Made by a program: the position numbers and the translations under genes. Shown here piece after piece: positions 24,455 through 37,172 of a stretch of 64,000 bases of DNA. The DNA lies in contig NC_060110.1 in the NCBI RefSeq assembly GCF_021155765.1, positions 21,040,001-21,104,000 on the forward strand. The letters are read 5' to 3'. The DNA is from Diprion similis. Lineage: Eukaryota; Arthropoda; Insecta; Hymenoptera; Diprionidae. Every line of letters starts with the position of its first letter. The first letter of the stretch is position 1. The notes under the pieces are model-generated. The model was not told the DNA's origin and made no database searches. It saw only the letters and a list, made by a program, of their open reading frames with translations.

Positions 24455-26617
24455 TTACGGTTGTGAAAATCCGGGTTGGGAAACACAACAACATTTCCTC
24501 ATATACTTATAATTCCCGGCATATAAGTTTATATCTTTTCCTAAAATCTTGCCGATGAGTCTCCTGAGTGTTTGCTTTGCACTGCTCTCTTCTGAATAAA
24601 CTTCCTCAAATTTAGAATTCAATTTATCACTGCAGAATACGCGGCATGACGAAGATTCGGTTTTGTATTTTTCTTCAATTTTTATACCATGTAGTTTATG
24701 TCTTTCAAAGGCATTAGGTATAGTGAGAATTGACTGCGAGCTCTGAGTAGTATTGAAATTACGCGGCAATTTAAAAATCATTGAGTGTGCTAAAACAGAT
24801 TCATAAACACTTTTCAAAGAATTCTGTCTTCTACCCAAGTCAGAACTCAGATGCACATTACGTCTGACACAACTGTGGTTTAAAAATCGTTTCCTAAGTT
24901 TTCTTGACTTTCTTCGGTATATCTTACGTTGCTTACAATCCGAAATACTTTGAGAATCATACCAATTGTCTCTATAATTTGTATTTATTTTGCACGTCAC
25001 GTTATTTTGCTGAAATCCAAGTAACGAAGGAATAAAATATGAACATCATGAACATTTCACCTCGATCCACTCAAGATTCTTTACCGAAGACCACTCAGAA
25101 AAAAGGAGTAAGAGAAAACAAATAAGTCAGGAGTTACTTACCCGTGGATTTGGATCTAGTCCGAGCATTTTTTCCCTGACCGCCCACCTAACTCCAGCAT
25201 GATTCTCCTCTCCAGGGAGAGCAAGCTGCTTCCATTCTTCTTTGTACTTTTGATACAGTGCAACTGGATCAGACTTTGTATTCATGCAAGATCTATGGGA
25301 ATCTGGCTGAAGTCTCCAGGGCCTTATGACTGGACGAAATAAAAAATAAAAATGATCATTGAGGTGCAGCAAAATAAGAACTGTCGAAAATTCTATCAAT
25401 CCGATTAAATTTCTCAATTCAAGTCAAAAAATTCACTCCTCACATGATTTTGGTCTTGATTGAACAGAGCTCCTAGATGGCGGTGGATTGGCAGGAACTT
25501 CAGCGGGTTGGCTGCGTTTGCAACTTTCCGACGTAACTGGAGCACTGCGAGAACTTGAGGCCTTGTGTCGTGTGGGCGATTTGGCGGGGGCGAGATTTGT
25601 TTGTTTCAAATTTTGATCAGACCGCGTGGCTCTTTTCGTCGATTTCTCCAACGATATATACTTTGTGCTGTCTGTTGACGCGCCGGCACTGTGATTTTGG
25701 CTGATATTATTCAACCGATCGAAGTGACGGTGAGATTCATTAATCAAACTTGAGGAGCTGGTATTATATCCGTTATCCGAATTGAGGCTGTTTTGTCGAA
25801 ACTCCTCAGCCCAAGAGGTGTGCGTTTTAGTAGAGCCAGTTTTCTTTGTCGGTATAACATAGTTGATGTGATTTTCCTTTGCTACCTCTTCCTCCTTGTC
25901 TTTGGGAAAACAACGGATTTTCACTGTTACTAATTTGCAAGATGAGTCGTCATGAAACGTTGAAGATTCTGACGATATTGTACTTTCTGTCAGGCTGTGC
26001 AAACCTCCGGTCTCCATTTTATGCTCGCGCAGTACTTCTTTGTACAGTTGCTGCTGTCGTAGAAGGATTTTCTTCTTCGTATCCTCTTTCCACTGCTGTC
26101 GCTCCCTCTCTCTTATTTTTCTGTGCATTTTCAAGTCTGCATAAGAGATAAAATTGTATTAACTTTCTGGATTTGATTGTATAGAAAGAAAAAATAGATT
26201 ACGAATGCGCAGCGTATTGGAGCACAATAATTGGCATTCAACGTTTCTGAAATTCTTCAATTGTGCAGACAGTTGAGGAGAACCATTCCAAATATTCATC
26301 GAACAATGAGAAAAGTATGTCATTTAAACACTATTTAAAAATCTAACCTCTACCAAGAATCCTAGTGAAAGAAATGTACCAAAATAAGGTTTTACTCATG
26401 GAAAAATTGCGAATTGGGTAAAATTTTTCAAGATATAGACTATTCGGAGCATTGTGTGAATCGTACGTTACAGGTGTGTGTTTACGTGTAGGGGAAAAAC
26501 GGTTACGAATTCCTCACCTTTCATGAATGCCTTCAGCTGCTGTGCCGTTATTCCGACAAATCCCAGTGAGTTTAAGAGGGACAACACTTCCCGAGGATCG
26601 TCTTTCTTGTCTGCCAT
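24455..26617 (-). CDS. HYLS1: Hydrolethalus syndrome protein 1 homologue (centriole protein)
   Basis: Exons: complement of 26617-26518, 26136-25444, 25329-25142 and 25009-24455, 1536 nt, 511 aa; all phases match. Recognition rests on the HYLS1 box region: the splice gives RPKSFIRPWRLQ, then SDPVALYQKYKEEWKQ, LPGEENHAGVRWAVREKML, as in the conserved part of HYLS1. The N-terminus (VLSLLNSLGFVGITAQQLKAF) is a short helical module followed by a charged coiled-coil-like stretch (KIRERERQQW). Residues about 85-260 are Ser/Lys-rich and probably disordered. HYLS1 binds centrioles and is needed for cilium assembly. The last exon adds about 184 residues, basic then mixed, that I do not recognise; the second RWGVR-type motif near the human C-terminus was not seen. 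Length exceeds the human protein (299 aa). Confidence 0.88.
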
Positions 26618-27906
26618 TCTTTCAGCGATAGGTAATCAAAAATTAAAGTAAATAATTTATTATATCGCGAGCATGTGACGGAAAGTATTGTTCAAAGACC
26701 GCGAGCCCTACGCATCCGCTCTTGGCCACAACTGGCATTCGGTAAATTCGAGTGCTACGATTGGCCGAATGACCCGCCATATTCAAAGTTGCGCAGATGA
26801 CATGCGCAGTATTAGTAAGAATTTCAATTTAAATCTCATTCGAACAGGGATTCGAACGACCATTTTCTACCGACTTCGAATATTTGCGTATTTTATGCGA
26901 CTGCTGCTGGTATCTCGCAGTTTTGATTGAATGATTCTACTGGAATTATCACTGGTTTTATACATTGTCTAGTATTATTACACGATTCCTTTTGAGATAA
27001 TTGTGCTATGCAAAAATTTGTAATTTTATGTATCGACATGTCACGGGATGAATTTTGATAACATTGTGACGAAATTTTAGACAGTAACTTAACTGTTTCT
27101 TGTATACTTTGTTCCCGTTTTAAATACTTTTAGTTGCCATTTTGTCAGCAATATTATGTTTCTGAAATGACAGAAAAATATGTATGTAACTGTATGGAAT
27201 TACGTAAAAATGTACACTCCGTACATTCGAAAGTATTTTCAAAATTCAACTTCTGTTGCACTTGTCGAAAACAGGATCGCATGAACGAAAACGTTGGAAT
27301 TGGTAGAGAGAACATCACCGGCAGAAAAAAATGTTGCGACATTGAAAAAAACGATGCAGTAACTAAATAGGAAACCAATGAGAGATAAGTTCTGACGGAT
27401 ATCCGGCACCTACTGACATCCTTTCTTTTACTTCAAATATTTAATGAACGTACGTTTGCATATCTGATTTCAGTGATCGGTCATTATCTGATAGCTCTGA
27501 TCGTGTATATTATAGGTCTAGCTACGCGATGAGTAAGGTGATCATAGTTTAAAAGTCACCCGTCAAAACATCGTCGCATATATGAATTGCGTGCGTGCCA
27601 TTTAAAACACGGTCAAAATACGTTATATTACGATTACTTTATTCCCATTGATTCGAGAATGATCGGACCAATTGTTATAATCGTGCCCTGTCAATGCAAT
27701 AATAATGGCAGAAATTGGCATAATTTAAAGATCGGAGGGGGAAGTAATAAATTAATAATTGACAGATTGCTCGAGGGTGCGCAGAATCTCTTGTGCGATG
27801 CCAGTGTGGACCCCGTCCGACTAACAAATATAACCCAGCTAACCAACGACCCGCGTAACCTGCTCAAGAGTTTGCAGATCAGTCAGTGTTAATATCTCTG
27901 CGAGGG
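26618..27906. other. Intergenic DNA between HYLS1 and the Ig-domain gene
   Basis: It should contain the HYLS1 promoter (minus) and the 5' end of the Ig-domain gene (plus). No coding frame is supported. A GTTCGAATCCC word on the minus strand near 26850 resembles a tRNA T-loop, but no cloverleaf surrounds it. Confidence 0.5.
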
Positions 27907-30453
27907 ATGTCGTCGTCCGTTGTTTTGCTTACCCTGGTCACTACGCTCTCAGGTTTGTGCAAAAACCTTACCAAAGCAACAAAAACTATAGAATAATAGC
28001 ACAAAACAAGGAAGTAAGAGACACAAGGTTCCTCACACAAATGATGATAAAGTTACCAATATACAGGTCAATACTGTGCCGAATTTGAATTACAACCCTT
28101 TGCATGTGCTATATGCCAGTCAGAAAACACCTACGATTTTACGTAGGTGCCTTATACATGTCGCTTCTTATTATAGACATTGAATAAATCGATGTGGAAG
28201 CCAATGTGTTCAGTTGACGTGGATTTACTGTGACTCTTTGGCCATTCGATTTCACATTTTGCAAAGCGATATCTTTTTATTTACAAAACCTTATAATCTC
28301 AACAAGCGCAGTTACATAACCATAAGATAATATTTAGCAAATCCAATGTAACGCTTTACGTAACTGGTTAGTAGCCAGCGACTGTCTCGTTGCTTATAAT
28401 TTCTCATTCAACTCAACGTTACAGGCACGTAACATCTACGTCACCATGTTACTATTGGTTATATTGCCAATACTTAACAATGGCATAACAGTTAGGTAAC
28501 GCGTTGTAATATGTGAGATAGCGTTGTGATGAATATGTTTCGCAGGCCCGTATGCTTTAAAATCTGAACTAATTTGAACCTTGCATGGACATGATCCTGA
28601 ATGTAGCTTTACGTAGTGGAGTATTTTCCTGAAATAAAATTCCGCAGTGGCGTTACTGTTTCCGGCTATTGATAACCGCAGTTTGGGTATAAACCAGTAT
28701 TTTCAATTCATCGAAATCAATCAACAACCGAAAAAGAACTTGTCAAATTCTCACTTTTGCAAGTTACGCGTTTTACACGGTCATGTCAGTAAGCATTAAA
28801 TTTAACACGCGTGGATGAAGTCTCAACACATCATAAATATCACGCATTATACGACACGTCATAATCAATGGGGCATTGAATTACGCTTCTGCCGCTTCGT
28901 CGATCCAGTTATCTGGTCACAACAGGAAGCTTTTAGCATATGTCGTAGCTCGCCAGGTTGTAAATTGATTGATCACCGCCTTGACCCGTTGATATCCCAA
29001 CCTTGAAGATCTCTAAAGCGGTTTCAGAAGCTCCGACTACAACGAACCGGTGTAATTCGGTTACAGAATTGCCTCTAATTGAACTATTCGGGGTTCTAAG
29101 ACGAACGTCTCGTAGTCAATGTAGTAGCTTCTCCTCAATGGGTACCCGTTCACATCATTTGACGTTTCAGGGATCTACGGAGCCCGGATAAAAGAACTCA
29201 ATGTACCCAGCGTGGTCCGGAATGGAACGGGGCCGGTAACTCTGTCCTGCGTATACGAGGTCAAAGAGGACGAAAACGGTCTCGTTGTTAAGTGGTTTCA
29301 CGACGAAGACGAGCTCATTTATCAGTGGATTCCTCCGAGTGAGTGTATACCGCATACTGTACCTATAATAAAATGCAACTACTTCTATTGAAAGTGGAGT
29401 GGTCGAGTGACGAAAGTTGATTGAGTCGGGTTTTTAATTTCAACTTAATATATCCATTGAGAGCAAAAGTAATAATCCGTGGGAATCTGACATGAATCAG
29501 AAAGACGAAAAAGATGTGGTACAATCTGTGCAGGCTATTCTCAACATCGCGAGGAAGAATAATTCTACATTCTTCTTTTAGTGCCTCCGCAGGACATCGG
29601 CGTGATAACTGGACGGGCTGAATACCCCGAGGAGCTCCTGGGTCGTCCTCGAACGCACTCGATAATCAGACTGAAAGAGGTGACGATCGAGATGGGAGGA
29701 AACTACACATGCAGCGTGAGCACTTATCAGGAAGAAGAGATGAAAACGGCGCGGATGATCGTTTATGGTATAATAATTGATCGTGGATAGGCGATGTCGT
29801 ACTAAATGAAAAGCAAAGGATTATGCCAATGACAATCGTTTGTGTTTCCGTCTGCAGCCCCGGAGACCAACGTCACCATCCACACACCGGAGTTCAACGA
29901 CACTCACACCCGGCTGACCTGCACTGCTCAAGGAGCCTGGCCGAGACCCTCTTTCGACTTCCGGATTGACGGAGCCTCGGTCGAAGGTCGCATGGTCTGG
30001 AACGGAATCGAGAACTATAAGAAGGACGGGTTCCTCGTCCGGTACGACGCCGTCATACCGAAGCCCAGGGAACCGGCGCTCGTCGAGTGCGACGTCAACA
30101 TCCCGAGGACGGAATATCGCCGACGGGAAAGCGTCATCTACTACCCTCGTTCGCATCGTTTCACTTCTACTTCCTCTGCGTCCACGTCCACCACTGTGTC
30201 CGCATCCGCGTCCACGACTAGCGGAAGTTCTTCCTCTTCTTCGTTGACACCCACCTCAGGACCTCCTTTACCCTTGACCTCGGTTACCACCCTTTCTACG
30301 ACTTCGACCGCTCCTGCTGCATCCACTTCCGCCTCTCCCTCGCCCCCAACGACCGAGCACGCTGGTTCCACCACTCCATCGACGAAATCCTCGGAATCAA
30401 CCGCACGGATCGTTGTCAGCACTCCTACAGATGCACTGAAACCCTCGCTCTAG
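27907..30453 (+). CDS. Secreted two-Ig-domain protein with Ser/Thr-rich stalk
   Basis: Exons 27907-27952, 29171-29338, 29582-29767 and 29858-30453, 996 nt, 331 aa; every junction is phase 1, typical of extracellular Ig modules. Exon 1 is a signal peptide (MSSSVVLLTLVTTLSG). Exons 2-3 make a V-type Ig domain: LSCVYEV with the first Cys, VVKWFHDEDE with the core Trp, and GGNYTCSVST with the second Cys. Exon 4 begins a second Ig domain (LTCTAQG...ALVECDV), then about 100 residues of Ser/Thr/Pro, likely an O-glycosylated stalk, and ends without a membrane segment. N-glycosylation sites NGT, NYT, NVT and NDT are present. The layout resembles insect beaten-path-like Ig proteins, but I do not recognise the specific gene. 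Part of exon 4 may be spliced to the tail exon at 31179. Confidence 0.72.
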
Positions 30454-31178
30454 ATTTTGGTTCACGACGTATTTTGTTCCATGTTGAATTTTACCATCCT
30501 ACGTCCATAGGTAATACCAGATTTTTCTTTACCAGCCAGTTTGAAACCTCCATGAGAAATCTTGCGAACCAATTCATCCTTGGAAGGTCGCGATTCGAAT
30601 ATGTTTTCACTTCTCAAGTATCGGTAGAAAATAAAATTTTCTCTTTCATTTTTACACGATGTTCCTCATATTTGGGTCCACTAAAACAGTAAATACGTAC
30701 TCTGATTCAGTGAAAGCAGACTAGAAATCCCACTTTAGTCATGATATTTATCTCAATCTCTTACTCACTCCGCATACTGATGACTGCAGCGTTTATTACC
30801 CACTTTTTGAAAGAAGTATGAGTAATTCAACTATTAGGAATATCGTGTCACGTCATTGGATATAATTGCACGGTCTATAAGCAGGAAGATCTAAAAGTAT
30901 AAAGTGAGCAAAGAACGAATAAACGTAGCGTTCGAATTCGATTCGATGAATATCTGTTTAGACTCGAATAATCGCTATCTGTACAATTACAGCTATAAGA
31001 CAACGCGATCTGACTCTACCTTTCAACACATGTTCCACTTTTTAGCACTGTAGCCTCGCACCTAGTTTCGATCACGGAATGTTATTTTTTTGTACCAAGA
31101 ATTCAGTAGATTTGTTGTTTTAAGACATGAACCATCTAGGAATTTGATCTGGGTTTAACCACTTTCTTATCGTTTCAG

Positions 31179-31294
31179 ACGAGCTACTTGAGGATGAAGC
31201 AGCATACCAGAAAAACGGATCACCGAAATCAGGAAATCCGTGCATCACCGTAACGCTCCTAGCATTACTTCTAGTCGTAAAATATAAAACTTGA
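31179..31294 (+). CDS. Candidate alternative last exon with GPI-type tail
   Basis: A strong acceptor (pyrimidine tract, then TCAG) opens a 116-nt exon encoding, from phase 1, ELLEDEAAYQKNGSPKSGN followed by the hydrophobic end CITVTLLALLLVVKYKT and a stop. A small-residue segment before a C-terminal hydrophobic stretch is the usual GPI-anchor signal. The incoming phase equals the phase of all upstream junctions of the Ig gene, so it fits as an alternative end. I cannot name the matching donor inside the Ser/Thr-rich exon; no canonical phase-1 donor is obvious there. Confidence 0.5.
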
Positions 31295-34200
31295 GTAACA
31301 CATCTTTGTAGCCTGAAATTCTGAGAAAAAAGATCGACGTCGTATACTGTCTATAACTTTTGGCTGAGATGTTGCTGCGATTCGTATAAAATACAAAAGT
31401 CTCAACAAAAACTCCCCGCCGAATATTTCCGCTAATTCTTAAATTCATCTGAGTATTAACTGCATATGTTCACCGTTAAAATTTTAAAACTAAAAAAAAA
31501 TTCTGACTCAATACAGTGTGACTTGTTGTTATTAATATTTCCGTAAACTATTCCCAGTAACGAGCTCTCGAGATCATAAGACGTGCGAAAGTCTTTCGCA
31601 CCTTTCTCCTTCACGTGGAGATGACTCTCACGCGGATGTCACGCGCACATGACGACCCCGGAATCCTCTGTCGGCTTTCAGGACTCGTCGAGGTGTGAAC
31701 GGTGCATTCGTTCCACTGAGCATCGATAACTCGAAGGGTACAATAGAGGGGAAAACCCATGAATCCGGGTCAGCCCGGTATAATCTTACTTTTTTCATAG
31801 TATCTCGCGGTGTTCACACACTCGTTGGCTCTCTGACCTACGCGTGACACATGTACGAACACACATCGATGCTCACAAGTGCTGGACTGCCCCCCTTGGG
31901 TCTGCCATAGCCGATATTCAGGTCATGGGTAAAACCCCTGACGACTAGGTACGCTCTGTACACATTTATTAAGGTACCAATCCTGCATACGACTGTGGCC
32001 AAAACAACGTAAACCGCTATGTTGATGTCATTTAAATAGTTAAATAATTTCCCGGCATTGCTCACTCGCATCGTACGATTTCTCAACGTCTCAGGGCGAA
32101 GTTTCTTATGGGACTTACACCGGATGCTGGGAAAATTCAACTGCATGCCTTCGAATTAGCGTTTCATGAATTCGATAGTCAAATGGATTGGTCTGATTAT
32201 CTGGAATTGTATTTGTTTGTGCAGTATTGGTACGGACTTAAAACAGAGTTAAAATGTATGTTTAGGCTCATTTATATTACATAGAAGAAATATTTTTAAT
32301 TAACGTTCACCGTCATTGCTGGAAATAAGATTGCTGAAGACATTTTAAACGGTATTTTTACCCTGATTTTACTGGTCTTATTTTCCTTAAGTAATCGTGT
32401 GTGAAAAAAGTTTGTTAGTCCGTAGAATTGAGTCTGTGGTCACAATTTAGTGGTACACGAGTGATTGAATGATTTATGAAAAAACAGTTACGAAATTCTT
32501 GAGATATATGACTTATATCGTATAGGTACAAGCTGAATTTCGTTATTGATAAATCATCAGCCGTCTATATGCAATAAAATTAAAACAGTGACCTTTCGTC
32601 GCTTAATTGAATAGCAAAAAAAAATGTGTTTTCCAGTTTTGGCATTCTCATAGCCAAATGCCATTCGTTTTACTTACACAATTAGCAATAACGTTGAAGA
32701 TACTTGAAAAATATCACGTCATCGTCATTTCGGCTGAGATCTTGACTTGCTTTTTTCTCTGGACATTCCCGATTATTTTAAAAGTGTATAAACGCAACTT
32801 CGTGCTCATTTCGTTTATGACATCTGCAGTGAATATCCTGGAATTAAAATCGCAGTGCCGCGTAATTTCCGCTCATTAATTTGACTCAAATTCATACACT
32901 TTACTCAAGAGCTAACAAGGGAAATTGATTAGATGAAAAAAAATAAAAAACAAGGGGAAAACCTCACAAAGTATAAATATAAAAAATTCCCGAATGAAGA
33001 TAAGCGGTTTCATCGGGTAACCGCACTCAGCTTTACCCAACGCTGGGATTTTCCCGCGTAAATTCGTTGGAGGCTTTTATCTAAAAAAGCCGGTGATATG
33101 ATGCTTGTATCCTCGTATGATAGAGGTCCGCTTTACCGGATGCGAGTGATAACCGAATCGAAATACGACGAGGAATGCTGCAAGTGGTCGGTAATCGATT
33201 TCTTCAAATTATACCGCATCTGCACATTAATTTGTCCACCATACAGTCTGTGAACGGATTTTTCTACATTACGTAGGCGGACTTATCAACGGAGATTAAT
33301 TTCTGGGGATTTGAATTTATTAGTTTATGGGACTCATAATGATAAACGATCCGCATAACAGCTAACGCTTTATGGTTTATAATTGTTATTTTGTCTTTCT
33401 TTATCGATTCTAATACCCGACTATGGTATTCGACGTACCGATCGTTTACGACACGGCTCAATAGAATTTTACTAAAGCCGCTTTAATTCCGCCTCTTTAA
33501 ACAGAAAATAAGAATAAAAATAATTAAACCATCTAACAAGAATCATTCGTTTAAGATTTTTTTTATTTTTGCCAAAACAGAATCACTTCGCCGGCAAGAG
33601 AGCAAGATTATAATTTTCAAACAGGATAAACAAAAATTAATCGAATTTCTTTGAAGGTAATATAACTTTTAAAGAAAACATTTACAGAAATGGCGGCGAA
33701 ATTTTAACCACACTTCTCAGATACGTTCATGTTTATGTAACGTTATTTAAGTTATCAGGGCAAGTTTCGATTACCCTTTTTTTTCAAGATATGCTACGAA
33801 GACCGCGGCACATCGTCGTACAGCCACGATGGCGATGCTCGTGCATGCTAATCAGGAAGATTGTAAATATATATTGGAATTAAAGGTTGCCGGCGCGAGG
33901 GGGTCGAGGGATGGTTTTCCATCATCGGCATCAATGGGGGTGAGAGCTTGGGGCCAACGAGCTGGTGGGGGTTGTTACCAGAAAGAAGAGCAACAGGCGA
34001 TAAGCATCCCCGTGGATTGTCATTCGCACCCGAGCACTCGCAGGACTCGAGGCAGGTAAGTTTGCAGATAATATTTTGGGTGACTGAGAAAATTTCCGAA
34101 CAATTATTCGTCAGCATTGAAGATCAAAAACGTATAATTTTGATTTAAGATTGAGCTAAATTGAAAGAAGAATCAAATCATCGATGAATAGACATTTTCG

Positions 34201-36231
34201 ACTTTGTTAATGAAATTCTTTGGGATTCGTATAAACGATGATTCTATGGATTATAGTGTGAATTTTTTGGATTTTTAACGTTCTAAACGTTCTGACGGTG
34301 GGACTAAAGAAGTTTCGCGATTTCGGTAACAGTATCAAATCTCGTTGGCATAACTCATACTTACTCATTATGGGATTATTGTCGTGTAAAACAGGGAATT
34401 GCATTAGGAAACTTTTACCGTCTAATGACTTGGGATTTTTTATGATTTTTCAAAATTTTTAATACCGATTTTTCGCCGTTTTTATTTATTTTTACCTTTT
34501 TATTTGCTTCTTTTGTACCCGACATGTTACATAAAACGCATTAAAACAGATTTGATCGATCGTGTTATAGAAAACACGTGATGCGTAGCTTGTTAACGTT
34601 TGATCAAAGAGTTTGAAATTGCAATCGGACGAAGCGAATCAGAGAAGAGAAATATATCCGCGTACCTTGTCATAGATTAACGATGGCTTGTCATAGATTG
34701 TCGGTATTCCGATTCACGGGGAATTTTCTTCAATTTCATCAAAATTTTCCCCGGTCTGGCTCCGGTGGTGATTTGATGAAATTCTCGGAAGCTATCGCAA
34801 GTTGAATTAGCTGCATAGATCCTCTGATTTGCACACATTTTGCCAAATAGATTTCTGCTGCACCCACGCATCTACGAACGAATAACTAACAAGGCTATTA
34901 CCATTAAATGGTCCCGTTACAATGGCGAATCAGGATTATATTATTATCATAATTGGTCAATTATGCTCTGAATTCAAATTCCTTCGATGCTTGTTAAAAA
35001 TGTGATGAATGGGTGTTTTCTGGTGCGTGTTTCAGTGTCTACGACCTGTAATCGACTTTTTAACCGATCAACGATACCCGCGAAACCTGCAGAAATCATA
35101 AGATGGGTCGTCATACGTGCGTCATCCTCTTGCTTGCTGGTAAGATTCAAAAATATATACTTACGTTATTAATCGAACATCTATAGTCTTATGGAATGAA
35201 AGAAAAAAACTCCGATCACGGATACGCGATCCATTAGCAATAATGTATGCACAATTTACAAAATTACATCTGCTGTCAACTCAGACTCGGAAAATGGAAT
35301 TTACTTAATGGAATTTAATTAAGTTATAGAATAATTTATCACGATACCTACTTGTTCGTATTACAATACAAAAAATGTATCCTTGGCTGGTGGATTTTAA
35401 CTGATCATTGATTAAAGGGTAAAGTTATTAATACCTGCAGCAATAAAGAAAGAACTATTTGTTTGTTTTATGTAAAAATATTAGATATAACTTTCAATAT
35501 TCTTTCAATCATATTGAATCAACTTTGTTGCACACATGATGAGCAGAAAAAAAACGAATTGTTTTGTAAAATCTTCAACTGTGAAGATGTATTGGGAAAT
35601 TCTTTTTGATATTCAGTTACGGAGTAAAATTGGATAAAAATTTTCACGGGAATTATAAACTTTTTATGCACAATTCATCCAATTTTGTTTATTTCACCGA
35701 AGTATAACGAAAATTGTTAAACTTTTTCGCTAAATATCATAAAAAATAGTGAAAAAAGTTAACGCGAGATGATTCTACATTTTGAACTATTTTAAAAGAC
35801 TCGCTACTTATTTCAGTTCAAGATCCCTCCTCAGCATTCTTTTTACCCTCACTTACTTTATTAATCCCCTGGTACGCACACAGCTGGTGATACATCTAAG
35901 GATTGTATATAATTTCATTTACGGCACGTCATGATATACAGTTTTATTTTCAATTTCATTTACTTGTTTATTTAACCCCAGTCAAATTATTCATGTAAAT
36001 GGCCAAATATTCGAAGACCCAAGACGGCCTGTGAAACTGTAAAGTATATTCTACATTTTTCTTTGCTACAGTAAAGTTTGATGTTTCAGAAATTTGTTGG
36101 TGTATAAATAATTGTACTAATACACCAGATAAAACTTTTTATTATTGATCTCCACCGAGTTTATTTAACGGCCCGTTGCTCAATTGTGTTACTTTCGTAT
36201 AATGACTAAAAAAGTTATTGTAAAGCTACCG
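31295..36231. other. Gene-poor stretch between the Ig gene and trissin
   Basis: No gene is supported. It contains a 19-bp near-perfect palindrome at 31583-31601, kappaB-like words at 31749-31758 and 33045-33054, and a GC-richer patch at 33880-34060 that ends in a good plus-strand donor (GAGGCAG|GTAAGT). That patch could be a noncoding 5' exon of a plus-strand transcript such as trissin. A 102-codon minus-strand frame at 31838-32146 is unrecognised. Confidence 0.45.
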
Positions 36232-36561
36232 CAGGGTGGCCACAAATTTATGGAGAAAAGACTCGATCACATTTTCAGATTTTTCCTGACATTTTCCCAC
36301 TTCTAGTAAGTTATTAAAACTTAGATCGTTCAGCTTATTAACTCTATACTCGGTTGAAATTCTGTTCGAATGAAAGAAAAATATAATGGACAAAAGAGTC
36401 AGTTTAAACCAATTTGTTTTCTCGATGAAAAAAATTAAACTTGTTATCTCAAAAAATCATTTCTAATTCCCATGATAGAAAACTGGTATTTTCAGTTTTT
36501 CCCATAGCCAAATTAAAAATTCCCCGACAATTCCAGGTTTTCCAATTGTGTGGCCACCCTG
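36232..36561. mobile_element. Intact 330-bp TIR DNA element with 5-bp target duplication
   Basis: The left end CAGGGTGGCCACAAATTT and the reverse complement of the right end, CAGGGTGGCCACACAATT, share 13 perfect terminal bases. The element is flanked on both sides by TACCG, a 5-bp direct repeat, as expected of a target-site duplication. The interior is AT-rich with TTTTCC-type units and no coding capacity, so it is non-autonomous. Termini starting CAGGG occur in hAT-like families; 5-bp duplications are known for some hAT subgroups and for Transib. Superfamily assignment is open. Fragments with a similar right end lie near 11.3 and 11.8 kb. Confidence 0.85.
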
Positions 36562-37172
36562 TACCGACGAAACCGGGGGGTACCGAAAATCATAAATAAT
36601 CCATCGCAACATCCTTGAAAATATGATTAAAAAATTTACATCGATTGTGAAATTTGCAGTTAAGAAATATCGACAAAGGGCGTGACTTATTGAAGCAAGG
36701 TCGACGCGCGGCATATTAAAAAATGTTTCGCTCAACGATTTCTTATAACTTTATAAAATCCTAAGATCACCGAAGGCAGGTAAGGCTTACAACTACATAG
36801 CCAGGTATCGGTGAAAGCTCGGTGAAAAGTTGTGATTACTTGATTGACATTCATTAAGAACGTCAAAGAACGTTCGTCCCCATACATAAATGCAACGCGT
36901 CGCCTGTTTACGCCAAGCAATCACGCTTGCGAAAAACTTATCCTTGGATCGTTTCTCGTAAGGCCAGGAAAGGATTATCTGATTGAGTTTTGATATAAGC
37001 GAGAAAAATTATTTTCAGAAAAGCCGCACCTCGACCTTTCGTTGTATATATATATACCGATTATTTTTCAGTTGCTTAGAAAAATGGATTAATTCCTATT
37101 TACAATCAATTGTAAGTCTTTGTTGTATCCAATTCTCACACGATTATTGGACCAACAGGTTGCGGTCTTATC
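36562..37172. promoter_or_regulatory. Upstream region of trissin
   Basis: There is no coding frame. A TA-rich tract (TATATATATA) lies near 37046-37056, about 120 bp before the trissin ATG and followed by a pyrimidine-rich TTTTTCAG. It could be a TATA-type promoter or the acceptor of a 5' UTR intron; the sequence does not decide. Confidence 0.4.

Noticed and set aside
26840-26860. tRNA-like T-loop word GTTCGAATCCC on the minus strand
   Set aside because: No acceptor, D or anticodon stem can be drawn around it.
31749-33054. kappaB-like words GGGAAAACCC and GGGATTTTCC
   Set aside because: Isolated and not near an immune gene; taken as background when judging the cactus cluster.
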